NCBI GenBank assembly: GCA_016183615.1 | Contig: JACPEG010000045.1 | Location: 62,001-126,000, forward strand | Source: Betaproteobacteria bacterium | GTDB lineage: Bacteria; Pseudomonadota; Gammaproteobacteria; Burkholderiales; UBA6910 | Direction: 5' to 3' | DNA: 64,000 nt | In this document: one piece after another, positions 14,522 to 23,332 of the stretch | How positions within the stretch are numbered: the stretch's first letter is position 1 | Layout of the letters: the number at the start of each line of letters is the position of its first letter | The notes under the pieces: generated by a model | Told to the model about the DNA's origin: nothing | Database searches by the model: none | The model's input: only the letters and a program-made list of their open reading frames with translations | Position numbers and translations under genes: made by a program

Positions 14522-14761
14522 ATGAGCGACGAATTCGCGGGCCAGGGCGGCAGCTACGTCCTGGACCCCAAGACCGGCAAGCGCACGCGGGTCGAAGCGC
14601 CCACCGCGCCCGTTCCCGCCCCCTCGACGGGAGAGGACCCGGGTGGGGGTGAACCGCCGCCTGCCGCCGCCGTACCCGATCCCATTTTCTCCCCCTCGAC
14701 GGGGGAGGGCCAGGGCGCGGATGAACCGCCCGCCCCGACCGACACCAAACGGAGACGCTGA
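14522..14761 (+). CDS. small proline/glycine-rich protein containing translated REP-like repeats
   Basis: 79 residues beginning MSDEFAGQGGSYVLDPKTGKR, which resembles gp38-like short proteins of transposable phages. From residue 33 on, the sequence is low in complexity (APSTGEDPGGGEPP, FSPSTGEGQGADEPP) because two REP-like palindromes are read in frame. The first ~30 residues are probably the original protein. The stop overlaps the next ATG. Confidence 0.6.
   Translation: MSDEFAGQGGSYVLDPKTGKRTRVEAPTAPVPAPSTGEDPGGGEPPPAAAVPDPIFSPSTGEGQGADEPPAPTDTKRRR
14619..14708. repeat. two REP-like palindromes inside the coding sequence
   Basis: Copy one (about 14619-14636) reads CCCCCTCGACGGGAGAGG and copy two (about 14689-14708) contains CCCCCTCGACGGGGGAGG. 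They are 70 bases apart in the same orientation and each can fold into a short C-rich/G-rich hairpin. They resemble the palindrome at 2017-2038. Confidence 0.65.
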
Positions 14762-15693
14762 TGCCCATCAAAGCCCGCCGCAAAGTCGTTTTTTCGAAGG
14801 TGGAGGCCACCTACGGGGTGGACCCGGTGCCGGTCGCGGCCACCGACGCGCTGCTGGTGCGCGCCTTTAGCTGCGTGCCGGTGGAGCTGCAGTACGAGGA
14901 GCGTGACCCGGCGCTGCCGTTCTTCGGCAACCAGGGGCAGATCAAGGCTGGTGAGTTCATGCGGATGGAGTACGACATCGAGGCCGCCGGCGCCGGCGCC
15001 GTGGACTCCGCTCCCAAGTACGGCTCGTGCCTGAAGGGCGCGGTGCTCTCCGAGACCATCACCCCCGCCACCGGGCCGGTCACCTACGCCCCCATCTCCT
15101 CCGGCGAGCAGAGCTGCACCCAGTATTTCTACTGGGACGGGCTGCTCCATAAGATGCTGGGCGCGCGCGCCGAAGTCTCGCTGCGGATGCGCAAGGGCCA
15201 GGTGCCGCTGTTCCACTTCACGTGGACCGGGCTCTACGGCGGCATCAGCGATGTGGCGCTGGCCTCGCCCACCCTCACCGGCTTCCAAAAACCGCTCGCG
15301 GTCAACAAGGCGAACACCACCTTCTCGCTCCACGGCTACGCCGCGCCGCTGGAGGAACTCACGATCGACCTCGGCAACGAGATCAATTATCGCAATCTCC
15401 CGAACAGTGAGACCGTGAACTTTGTCGGCCGCAAGACCCTCGGCTCGGTCACGATCGAGCTGCCGCTCATCGCCACCAAAGACTTTTTCACCATCGTGCG
15501 GAACGCGACCTTGGGGGCGCTCGCCTCGGTCCACGGCACGGCGGCTGGGAATAAAGTGTTGATCGACGCCGCCAACGTGCAGTTGACCAACCCGCGCTAC
15601 AGCGAGCCGGATGGCATCGCCATGCTGCAGATGGGTCTGGAGATCCAGCCCTCCGGCGCGGGCAATGACGAGGTGACCTTCAAGACCCAGTAA
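14761..15693 (+). CDS. tail tube protein (siphovirus type)
   Basis: 310 residues. The N-terminus KARRKVVFSKVEATYGVDPVP and the beta-rich body (MRMEYDIEAAGAGA, FHFTWTGLYGG, ETVNFVGRKTLGSVTIELPL) are typical of major tail tube proteins of long flexible tails. The FRMRKGQ-like basic segment may face the lumen. No sheath gene is present, which separates this phage from Mu itself. A strong terminator follows at 15736, in line with high expression of the tube. Confidence 0.75.
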   Translation: MPIKARRKVVFSKVEATYGVDPVPVAATDALLVRAFSCVPVELQYEERDPALPFFGNQGQIKAGEFMRMEYDIEAAGAGAVDSAPKYGSCLKGAVLSETITPATGPVTYAPISSGEQSCTQYFYWDGLLHKMLGARAEVSLRMRKGQVPLFHFTWTGLYGGISDVALASPTLTGFQKPLAVNKANTTFSLHGYAAPLEELTIDLGNEINYRNLPNSETVNFVGRKTLGSVTIELPLIATKDFFTIVRNATLGALASVHGTAAGNKVLIDAANVQLTNPRYSEPDGIAMLQMGLEIQPSGAGNDEVTFKTQ

Positions 15694-15735
15694 CGCCTCC
15701 CGCCCTCCCGCGAGAAGCAGGCGGCTGCGTGAACC

Positions 15736-15767
15736 GCCGGTGGCTGGATCAGCTACCGGCTTTTTTT
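15736..15767 (+). terminator. intrinsic terminator after the tail tube gene
   Basis: Stem GCCGGTGGCTG with CAGCTACCGGC (11 bp, one G-T pair), 3-base loop, then seven T residues. It lies 43 bases after the tube stop and 16 bases before the next start. Partial termination would set tube expression above that of the chaperones. Confidence 0.8.
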
Positions 15768-15782
15768 CTAGAAAGGAAAGCG

Positions 15783-16136
15783 ATGTTTAAGTTGGGTTTG
15801 AGCGACCGTTATTACTACCCCGTCACCGTGAGGATCCCGGTGGACGGCAAGAAGCCCCACGAGTTCACTTTCGACGCCGAGTTCCGGCGCTTGAGCCAGG
15901 ACGAAATCCAGGCGCTCCTGCAGGAGGTGCAGTCGGGGGCGATCGACGACGCGGCGCTCGCGCGCCGGGTCTGGATCGGCTGGCGCCCGGGCCACGTGGT
16001 CGACGAGGGCGGCGCGGCCCTGGAGTATTCGGAATCGGCGCGCGAGCGCCTGATGAGCGTATTCCCGACCCAGAGCGCGATCATCGAGGCTTGGTCGGAT
16101 GCGATCCGGGGGGGCCGCGAAAAAAACTCGCGCTAG
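15783..16136 (+). CDS. tail assembly chaperone, G-like short product
   Basis: 117 residues from ATG 15783 behind AAAGGAAAG. The pattern FKLGLSDRYYYPVTVRIPVDGKK and LSQDEIQALLQEVQSGAIDD is typical of short tail-assembly chaperones placed between tube and tape measure. Its last codons contain two slippery heptamers, and the downstream frame continues as a T-like extension. It probably coats the tape measure during tail assembly and is absent from virions. Confidence 0.75.
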   Translation: MFKLGLSDRYYYPVTVRIPVDGKKPHEFTFDAEFRRLSQDEIQALLQEVQSGAIDDAALARRVWIGWRPGHVVDEGGAALEYSESARERLMSVFPTQSAIIEAWSDAIRGGREKNSR

Positions 16137-16155
16137 CCGCCCGGCACTGGGCGGC
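16121..16155 (+). promoter_or_regulatory. -1 programmed ribosomal frameshift signal
   Basis: Heptamer A-AAA-AAC (16121-16127) is in the zero frame of the G-like gene (codons GAA AAA AAC). Nine bases downstream is a 7-bp hairpin, GCCGCCC with GGGCGGC (16136-16142 with 16149-16155). A second slippery heptamer, G-GGG-GGC, lies at 16109-16115. The -1 frame is exactly that of the open frame ending at 16513. Confidence 0.75.
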
Positions 16156-16513
16156 GGGGCGCGCCCGGCCCGATCCCGCGGCCGAGCGGGAGGCGACCGT
16201 GGCCGCGCTCACCGAGGCCGGGGTGCCGGAGGCCGAGGCGTGGGCCCAGATGGGCGCGGAGACGGAGGACGACGGGAAAGAGGTGGTGGAGCTGTGGCCG
16301 GAGAACGAGGAAGCGTTCTGGATTTTCTGCGGGCTCGCGACCCAGTGGCGGCTCGTCGCCGGGATGGGCGGGGTCCAGTACCAGGGGCTCGACTACGCGG
16401 CGCTATGGCCGACGCTCGACGGCCTGGGGGTGAAGGATCCGCCCGCCATGTTCCGGGCGCTGCAGGTGATGGAGCGCGCGGCGCTGCCGGAGCTGAACCG
16501 CGGTGCTACCTGA
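16127..16513 (+). CDS. tail assembly chaperone, T-like extension made by frameshift
   Basis: About 128 residues in the -1 frame: ARHWAAGRARPDPAAEREATVAAL, then acidic AWAQMGAETEDDGKEVVELWPEN, then FWIFCGLATQWRLVAGMGGVQYQGLDY, resembling DUF1799-type chaperones. The frame has no convincing start of its own (only a TTG at 16091 without a ribosome site). A -1 shift gives a G-T fusion of about 243 residues. In lambda, the G-T fusion recruits tube protein to the tape measure. Confidence 0.75.
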   Translation, partial: LALAARHWAAGRARPDPAAEREATVAALTEAGVPEAEAWAQMGAETEDDGKEVVELWPENEEAFWIFCGLATQWRLVAGMGGVQYQGLDYAALWPTLDGLGVKDPPAMFRALQVMERAALPELNRGAT

Positions 16514-16637
16514 GACGGAGGTCGATGGGATCGTCGCGGTGCCGCCGGACCCAGCCCACCGCCCGCAGCACGGCGAGCGGCAGCGTCACCGGGAGGAACG
16601 CGATGAAGAATAGTGCCCGTAAGAGCTTGCCGATCAT
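16506..16637 (-). CDS. possible 43-residue membrane peptide on the opposite strand
   Basis: The 139-bp gap between T and the tape measure contains a minus-strand frame beginning MIGKLLRALFFIAFLP, with one long hydrophobic helix and a basic end (WVRRHRDDP). No good ribosome site is seen, and all other phage genes run plus. It overlaps the last bases of the T frame. It may be chance; it is listed because the gap is otherwise unexplained. Confidence 0.25.
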   Translation of the reverse strand: MIGKLLRALFFIAFLPVTLPLAVLRAVGWVRRHRDDPIDLRLR

Positions 16638-16651
16638 GAGGTCAGTATAGC

Positions 16652-19600
16652 ATGGCCTTCGATCTGGGCCTGGCGATCAAGATCACCGCCGGGGTGGCGG
16701 GGGTCTCGGCCGTCCAGGGGCTGGCGGGCGCGGTCAAGAGCGCCTCGGGCGCCACCGTCGACCTGGGCGCGAGCGCCCGGCGCGCCGGCGAGGAGTTCGG
16801 GCGCTTTTCCGCGTCTGCCGCTTCCGCCGGCAACGTGGCGTCGGCGGCACTCGGGAGCATCCGCGCCCAGGCGCTGCAGCTGCTCTCCGCGCTCTCTGCC
16901 ATCCAATTCGCGCGCCTCGGCATCCAGTTCAACCAGACCCTGGAGACCGGGCGCCTCGGGATCGCCTCGCTCATCGCCGCCCAGGCGGATCTCGCCGACG
17001 CCACGGGCCGCACGCTCACCGGCCACGAGGCGCTCGGCGCCGCGATCGCGGCGGCCGACGACCAGATGACGAAGCTCAGGATCGCCGGACTGCAGACCGC
17101 GGCCACCACCGAGCAGTTGGTGGAGGCCTTCCAGCAGGCGGTGGGCGCCGGGCTCGCGGCGGGCCTAACGCTCGACCAGATCCGCGAAACCACCATCGGC
17201 ATCGTGCAGGCGGCCGGCGCACTCGGCGTGCCCATGTTCCAATTGAACGAGGAGGTGCGCTCGATCCTCGGCGGCACCATCAACATGCATTCCCGCGTCG
17301 CCAAGGCCCTCGGAATCAGCAACGAGATGGTCAACAGCTGGAAGAGCCAAGGCGTGCTGGTCGAGCGCCTCGCCGAGCGGCTCGCGGCCTTCCGTACCGC
17401 GGGCAGCGAGACGGCGAAGACCTGGGTGGCGATCAAATCCAACATGCAGGAGGCGCTCTCGGTGCTAGCCGGGGAGATGACCTCGGGCCTCTTCGAGCGG
17501 CTCAAGGGCTCCACCCAGGCCGCGCTCTCGGGGCTGCTCGATCTCGAGGCCGGCGCGCTCGCCCAGGAGCTGCAGGGGCTCGCCGCCGTGGGCGGCGAGG
17601 TCTTCAGCCGCATCGGGCAAGCGCTCGGCGCCGCCTTCGAGGGGGGCGTGGCGCTGCTCGTCGCGGGCCTGCAGGACGGGGTGAAGCTCATCTCGGCGGT
17701 GGTGGTGAAGCTCGGCGCCCAGCTGGTGGATTACGTCGTGCAGCCCTTCGCCATCCTGCTCGGGCTCATCGGCCGCGGCCTCAACGTGCTCCAGGCAGGC
17801 TGGGGCGATGCGTTGCTCGGCCTGGGGGATCAATGGAGCGGCATTTCCGCGAACGCCCATGCCTACGTGCGGCAGGTCACCAACGACTTTGGCGCCGGGC
17901 GCACCGCGGTCGGCGCGTTGCGCGCCGAGTGGGACAAGTTCGACGGCGCCGTCGCGAAGACGGCCAAGACCACCCAGGGGGGGCTGCCCAGGCTCACCGG
18001 CCGGCCCGCCCCAGACGACGATGCGGCGAAGGCGCTCGCCAAGCAGCTCGCCGAAGAGCAGACGCTGCTCGGCGAGCTCTTGAGCGGCGTGTCGGCGAAG
18101 TTCCAGAAGGATCTCGCCACGCTCTACGAGGGCTACCAGGCCGGGCGCATCGGCGCCGAGGAATACCGCGCCGCGGTCGAGAAGCTGATCTTCACCCAGA
18201 CCGATGTCGGGAAAGCCGCGGTCAAGGCCGCGGCCGACATGGCCAAGGCGCGCGAAGAGGAAAACCAGACGATCCAGAAGGGGATCGGCGATCGCCTCAA
18301 TACGATCGCCGCGATCCGCGAGGAGGTGGAGCGGCAGCGCGAGCACAACGCCACCATCGGCCTCACCGCGGAGCAGCTCCGCGCCCTGGAGGTGTCCAAG
18401 ATCGATGATGCCATCGCCACCCAGGAGCGGGCGCTCGCCATCGAGGCGAGCGTGGACGGCGCCGATCAGACCCACCTCGATCTCATCCGCGCCCAGATCG
18501 CGGCGCTGAAGGACCTGCGCGCCGCCAAGGTCGAGGGCGCGCAGAAAGAGGTGGCCGCCGGCGCCGCCAAAAAAGCCCGCGAGGAGTGGGAGAAGACGGC
18601 CGAGACGGTGGAGCGCTCGCTCACCGATGCCCTGATGCGCGGCTTCGAGAGCGGCAAGGACTTCGGCCGCAACCTGCGCGACACCCTGGTGAACATGTTC
18701 AAGACCCTGGTGCTGCGGCCGATCATCCAGCCGATCGCCCAGGCCGGTGCGGGACTGATCCTGGGGGCCCTCGGCCTCCCCGGTGTGGCCCAGGCCGCGG
18801 GCGGCGCCGGGGGGCTGTTCGGCGGCAGCGGTGGACTGGGTGGGCTCGGCAATCTCGGCAGCCTCGTCACCGGTGGCTTCAATTCCGGCATCACCAGCCT
18901 CGGCACAGCGTTCGGATCGTCGCTGCTCACCGACTTCGGACTGGGCGCGACCTTCGGCTCGGCGCTCGGCGCCGAGGGCGTCGCGCTGTCGTCGGCGTCG
19001 AGCCTGGGGGCGTCGTTCGGCAGCCTCGGCGTGCTCGGTCCGATCGGCCTCGCGCTCGGCGCCGCCGCGCTGTTCGGGGGCTTTGACGGGATCTTCGGCG
19101 GCGGGGGCGGGCCCAAGAGTGGCGGCTCGTATCGTGCCACCGCCGCCCCCGGGGGTGCGCTCATACCCATATCCGATGGGGCGCGCTACTTCACCCCCAG
19201 CGATTCCGACGCCCAGCTGCAGCAGCTGAGTCAGTCGCTGGTTACGCAGTACACCACGATCGTTAAATCGCTCGGTGGTGTGGCGCAGTCATTGTCGGTC
19301 GGATTCGGCTTCGACACCGATCCGCAGGGAGACGCACCAGACCGCGTCATCAGCGGGCTGGTGGTGGATGGCCGCACCGTATCCGACATCAATAATGAGA
19401 ATGTGGCTCGTGGTGGCTACGCGGCAGAACTGGAACGCCAGGCCAGCGCCGCGCTGCTGGCCGCGCTCCAGGCCACGGATCTCCCGGACGTGGTGGAACG
19501 CATCATCGATTCCGTGACCGATCCCGCGGCTCTAGAGAGCGCGGTAGCGTTCGCCGCCACGGTGATGCAGCTCCGCGACCGCCTGACCGAGACCCGCACG

Positions 19601-20713
19601 CCGCTGGAGGTGGCGAAGGACCAGCTCACCACGCTCGCCGGGCAGCTCGGCACCACCGCCGCGACCTGGAAGGCGGACCTGCTCGCTGCGATCGACGCCG
19701 GCATCACGCCGGAGGCGCTGGCGAACTGGCAGAGCCTCGGCACGCTGATGGATCAAGTTAACGCGGCCATCACCCAACAGATTCAGGGCTACACCGCGTT
19801 GCAGGCGCAGATCCGCGGCGATCTCCAGGGGCTCGCCCTCTCGGCGCCCGGGGTGGACCCGGTCGCGTTCTGGCAGCAGCGCGTCGCCAATCGCACCGCC
19901 AACCTGGCCGCGGCCACCACCGATGAGGACCGGCTGCGCATCGCCGGGCGGCTGCGGGAGGCGATCCTGGCGCGCTATCAGGCCGAAGTGCAAGGGATCA
20001 ATGCCGCGGCCGACGCGGTCGCCGCGTTGCGCGAGCAGGCGATCTCGCTCAACCAGTACGTGAAGTCGCTCAAGACCTCGGATCTCTCCACGCTCTCCCC
20101 GGAGAGCCAGCTCCAGTTCTCCGGCCAGCAGTTTTTCAACGCGGTGAACCGGGTGCGCGCCGGCGACACCGCGGCGTTCGATCTCTTGCAGCCGCGGGCC
20201 CAGACCTACCTGGAGGAGGCGCGCGGCTACTACGCCTCCGGCGCCCAGTACGCGGCGATTTTCGAGACGGTGACGGCGACGCTGCAATCCATCGCCCGCG
20301 ATCAGATCGCGCAGAACCCGGAGGCCGACCGCAGCGCGGCGCTGACCGCCGCCCAGACCGAGGCGACCACCGCGCTGCGGGACCTCAACACCACGATCGG
20401 CACCCGCACCGCGGAGATTCAGCGGTTCGATGCCGGCACGGCCGCCGTGCCGCGCGACATGCTGGCCAATATCCACGCCGGCGAGATCATCGTCGATCCC
20501 GCCTCCAGCGCGGTGCTGCGCCGCTACGGCATCCGGGTCGAGGCGGCCGCCAACGATGCGCTGGTGGCGGGGCAGAAACAAACGGTGGAGGAGCTGCGCG
20601 CCCTGGTGCGCCTCCAGAGCGAGGCGAACCGGCAGCTGATCGGAAAATTAGACGCGATGGAGCGCCGCCTCGCCGGCATCGAGAACAAGGCGCGGCTGGA
20701 GGCAGCGGCATGA
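16652..20713 (+). CDS. tail tape measure protein
   Basis: 1353 residues, the largest gene of the phage. Long alanine-rich helices begin at AGVSAVQGLAGAVKSASG; hydrophobic segments lie around residues 330-385 (GVALLVAGLQDGVKLISAVV, FAILLGLIGRGLNVL); a coiled coil follows (RAAVEKLIFTQTDVGKAAVK). A glycine-rich membrane-like region covers residues ~700-810, and the end has IHAGEIIVDPASSAVLRRYGI, common in tape-measure C-termini. It sets tail length (about 200 nm by the 0.15 nm-per-residue rule) and helps DNA pass the membrane. The stop overlaps the next ATG. Confidence 0.9.
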   Translation: MAFDLGLAIKITAGVAGVSAVQGLAGAVKSASGATVDLGASARRAGEEFGRFSASAASAGNVASAALGSIRAQALQLLSALSAIQFARLGIQFNQTLETGRLGIASLIAAQADLADATGRTLTGHEALGAAIAAADDQMTKLRIAGLQTAATTEQLVEAFQQAVGAGLAAGLTLDQIRETTIGIVQAAGALGVPMFQLNEEVRSILGGTINMHSRVAKALGISNEMVNSWKSQGVLVERLAERLAAFRTAGSETAKTWVAIKSNMQEALSVLAGEMTSGLFERLKGSTQAALSGLLDLEAGALAQELQGLAAVGGEVFSRIGQALGAAFEGGVALLVAGLQDGVKLISAVVVKLGAQLVDYVVQPFAILLGLIGRGLNVLQAGWGDALLGLGDQWSGISANAHAYVRQVTNDFGAGRTAVGALRAEWDKFDGAVAKTAKTTQGGLPRLTGRPAPDDDAAKALAKQLAEEQTLLGELLSGVSAKFQKDLATLYEGYQAGRIGAEEYRAAVEKLIFTQTDVGKAAVKAAADMAKAREEENQTIQKGIGDRLNTIAAIREEVERQREHNATIGLTAEQLRALEVSKIDDAIATQERALAIEASVDGADQTHLDLIRAQIAALKDLRAAKVEGAQKEVAAGAAKKAREEWEKTAETVERSLTDALMRGFESGKDFGRNLRDTLVNMFKTLVLRPIIQPIAQAGAGLILGALGLPGVAQAAGGAGGLFGGSGGLGGLGNLGSLVTGGFNSGITSLGTAFGSSLLTDFGLGATFGSALGAEGVALSSASSLGASFGSLGVLGPIGLALGAAALFGGFDGIFGGGGGPKSGGSYRATAAPGGALIPISDGARYFTPSDSDAQLQQLSQSLVTQYTTIVKSLGGVAQSLSVGFGFDTDPQGDAPDRVISGLVVDGRTVSDINNENVARGGYAAELERQASAALLAALQATDLPDVVERIIDSVTDPAALESAVAFAATVMQLRDRLTETRTPLEVAKDQLTTLAGQLGTTAATWKADLLAAIDAGITPEALANWQSLGTLMDQVNAAITQQIQGYTALQAQIRGDLQGLALSAPGVDPVAFWQQRVANRTANLAAATTDEDRLRIAGRLREAILARYQAEVQGINAAADAVAALREQAISLNQYVKSLKTSDLSTLSPESQLQFSGQQFFNAVNRVRAGDTAAFDLLQPRAQTYLEEARGYYASGAQYAAIFETVTATLQSIARDQIAQNPEADRSAALTAAQTEATTALRDLNTTIGTRTAEIQRFDAGTAAVPRDMLANIHAGEIIVDPASSAVLRRYGIRVEAAANDALVAGQKQTVEELRALVRLQSEANRQLIGKLDAMERRLAGIENKARLEAAA

Positions 20714-22464
20714 GTGCGATCTACCTCGCCGAGCTGGTCGCCTACATCCAGGGCGCCTCCGCCACCTCGCTCGCCATCGGCACCGGCAGCAAGACCTTTA
20801 CACTCTCGGCCGACATCGCCTTCATCGCGGGGATGCCGGTGACGGCAGACGCCGGCGGCGGCAACACCATGACCGGAACAGTGACCTCCTACACGCCGGC
20901 GACCCGGGCCCTGGTGCTCAATATCACCTCCACCACCGGCTCCGGCACCTACGCCTCCTGGACCATTGGTGGCGCCACCACGCTGCGCTACTCGACGCAC
21001 GGGTTCACCACCCGGCCATCCGAGACCCCGGCCCACGCCTGGTACGCCCCGCGCATCCAGCAGCCGGCCAACATGCGGCGCGACATTTTTTCCGAGGGTC
21101 GCACCTCGGGCGAATCCCGCGTGGGCTACGGGGAGCTGGTGCTCGCCAACGCCGACGGCGGGCTCGACGGCCTCATCGACTATGGGTTCGACGGGCGCGC
21201 GGCCACGATCCTGCTGGGCGAGGACACCGCGGCCTATCCCTCCGGGTTTGTGACCGTGCTCAAGGGCACGCTGGAACAGGCCGGGTTCTCGTGGCACCAG
21301 GTGACGCTCCGGCTGCGCGACCGCCAGGCCGAGCTCGACCGGCCGATTCAGACGACGAAATACGCGGGCACCAACGCGCTGCCCGCCGGCCTGGAGGGGG
21401 TCGCCGGCGATCTCAAAGGCAAACCCAAGCCCCGGCTCTACGGCGTGGTGAAGAACATCCCGGCGCCGATGGTGAACTCCTCGCGCCTCATCTACCAGGT
21501 GAACGACGGAGCGGTCAACGCGGTGGACGCGGTCTACGACCAGGGCATTGCCCTGACCAAAGGCACGGACTACACCTCGCAGACCGACATGGAGACCAAC
21601 GCGCCGGCGGCCGGGAATTTCCGCGCGTGGCCGGCCGGCGGCTATTTCCGGCTCGGCAGCAACCCCGCCGGACTCATCACCGCCGACGCGACCCAAGGCG
21701 CGACCGCCGCCGCCCGCACCGTGGCCCAGATCGTGCAGGCGATCGTCACCGGACCGGGCGGCATTGCCTCCGGCGACGTGGTCGCGGGCGACATCACCGC
21801 GCTCGACACCGCGAACGCGGCGGTGGTCGGCATCTGGATCGCCGAGGAGCGCCCCACCAAGAGCGCCCTCGATGAGCTGTGCGCCTCGGTCGGCGCCTGG
21901 TGGGGATTCGACCGCCTGGGTCAGTTCCGCCTGCAGCGCCTGGAGGCGCCCTCCGGCGCCGCGGTGGCGACGCTCACCGAGGTGGAGACCGTCGGGCGCA
22001 TCGAGCGCGTGGCCTCCGCCGATGCGGGCCGCGGCGTGCCCGCCTACCGGGTGAATCTCGATTACCTCCGGAATTACGCGGTGCAGGACAGCGATCTCGC
22101 CGCCGGGGTGGCGAACGCCCAGCGCGAGTGGCTGCGCCAGGAAACCCGGCGCGTGACCGCCACCGACACCGCGGTGCAGACGCTGCACCTGCTGGCGCCG
22201 GAGCTCGCGGTCACGACGCTGCTCACCGTCGAGTCGGACGCCCAGACCGAGGCCAACCGCATCCGCGATCTCTACAAGGTGCGCCGCGACCCCCTGAAGC
22301 TCCACGTCCGGCTCGACGCGACGCTCGCCGCCGCGGTGGATCTCGGCAAGGTCGTCACGGTGAAGGTCGGCCGCTTTGGGTTCGCCGCCGGCAAGGATTT
22401 CCGGGTGATCGGGATCCAGCCCGACCTGCGGCTCCACGCCCTCGATCTCACGCTGTGGGGATGA
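20710..22464 (+). CDS. tail tip/hub structural protein
   Basis: 584 residues, coupled to the tape measure by ATGA. The first ~90 residues are a beta module (SLAIGTGSKTFTLS ... GSGTYASWTIGG) that recurs in the fibre protein at 23332. The rest has RRDIFSEGRTSGESRVGYGEL, LRLRDRQAELDRPIQTTKY and a C-terminal VDLGKVVTVKVGRFGF, patterns found in tail proteins after the tape measure in B3/D3112-like phages. Probably part of the tip complex. Confidence 0.65.
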   Translation: MSAIYLAELVAYIQGASATSLAIGTGSKTFTLSADIAFIAGMPVTADAGGGNTMTGTVTSYTPATRALVLNITSTTGSGTYASWTIGGATTLRYSTHGFTTRPSETPAHAWYAPRIQQPANMRRDIFSEGRTSGESRVGYGELVLANADGGLDGLIDYGFDGRAATILLGEDTAAYPSGFVTVLKGTLEQAGFSWHQVTLRLRDRQAELDRPIQTTKYAGTNALPAGLEGVAGDLKGKPKPRLYGVVKNIPAPMVNSSRLIYQVNDGAVNAVDAVYDQGIALTKGTDYTSQTDMETNAPAAGNFRAWPAGGYFRLGSNPAGLITADATQGATAAARTVAQIVQAIVTGPGGIASGDVVAGDITALDTANAAVVGIWIAEERPTKSALDELCASVGAWWGFDRLGQFRLQRLEAPSGAAVATLTEVETVGRIERVASADAGRGVPAYRVNLDYLRNYAVQDSDLAAGVANAQREWLRQETRRVTATDTAVQTLHLLAPELAVTTLLTVESDAQTEANRIRDLYKVRRDPLKLHVRLDATLAAAVDLGKVVTVKVGRFGFAAGKDFRVIGIQPDLRLHALDLTLWG

Positions 22465-22468
22465 CGCG

Positions 22469-23332
22469 ATGGCCAACATGATCCTGGCGTTCCCCAACCG
22501 CGGCGACGAGGCGACGCTCTCCGGCGGCTCCTGGCAGTCGGCGCTGCCGCTTGTCAATTTCCAGGACCGGCTGCTCTCCAAGAAGGCACGCAGTGTGGAC
22601 CTTGCGCTCGCGAGCACGAAATTCGATTGCGCCCTCACCAAATCACGGCCGGTGCGCCTGCTGGCGCTGGTAGCCCACAACCTCTCCATCGACGCCCAGT
22701 ACCGGGTGCGCGGCGCCGATGTCTCGGATTTTTCGGTGCTGCTCTACGACTCGGGCTGGCTCGATGTCTGGCCCGCGATCTATCCCACCGAGAGCCTGGA
22801 CTGGGAAGAGGATAACTGGTGGGAGGGCAAGCTGCTGGCGGAGGACCGGGCCGGCTACACCTCGGCTCTCATTCACCTGCTTCCCGCGGCGACCCGCGCC
22901 CGCTATTGGCGGGTGGAGTTCGACGACCTGGTGCCGGCCAACCCCGACGGCTACGTCGAGGCCGGGCGGCTGTTCCTCGCCGGCCAGTGGCAGCCTGCGG
23001 TCAACCATTCCTGGGGCGCGAGCCTCGGCTATGAGGACCCCACCGAGATCGAGTCCTCCCTCGGCGGCCAAGAATATTTCGACGCGCGCACGAAATTCCG
23101 GGTGTATCGCTGCACCTTGCGATTTCTGGATCACGACGAGGGCCACGCCCGGGCGCTGGAGGCGCCGCGCCGGCTCGGCATCTCGGGCGAGGCGTTCGTC
23201 GTGCCGGACCCCAACGACACGACACACATGATCCGGCGCGCGTTCCTGTGCCGGCTGCGCCAGCTCTCGGCGCTGGAGTATCCCTACTTCGACAACACCA
23301 CGATGGGATTCGAACTGAAGGAGATCGTCTGA
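22469..23332 (+). CDS. tail tip protein, beta-sandwich type
   Basis: 287 residues starting MANMILAFPNRGDEATLSGGSW. Features include VRLLALVAHNLSIDAQYRVRG, YWRVEFDDL and AGRLFLAGQWQPAVNHSWG, which read like a galactose-binding-type beta sandwich. Proteins of this type follow the tip/hub gene in B3-like phages. The TGA shares a base with the next ATG. Possible carbohydrate or protein contact at the tail tip; unproved. Confidence 0.6.
   Translation: MANMILAFPNRGDEATLSGGSWQSALPLVNFQDRLLSKKARSVDLALASTKFDCALTKSRPVRLLALVAHNLSIDAQYRVRGADVSDFSVLLYDSGWLDVWPAIYPTESLDWEEDNWWEGKLLAEDRAGYTSALIHLLPAATRARYWRVEFDDLVPANPDGYVEAGRLFLAGQWQPAVNHSWGASLGYEDPTEIESSLGGQEYFDARTKFRVYRCTLRFLDHDEGHARALEAPRRLGISGEAFVVPDPNDTTHMIRRAFLCRLRQLSALEYPYFDNTTMGFELKEIV

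Noticed and set aside
20524-22689. 721-codon minus-strand frame across the tail tip gene
   Set aside because: Shadow of the coupled plus-strand phage genes; histidine/arginine/glycine-rich composition without motifs.
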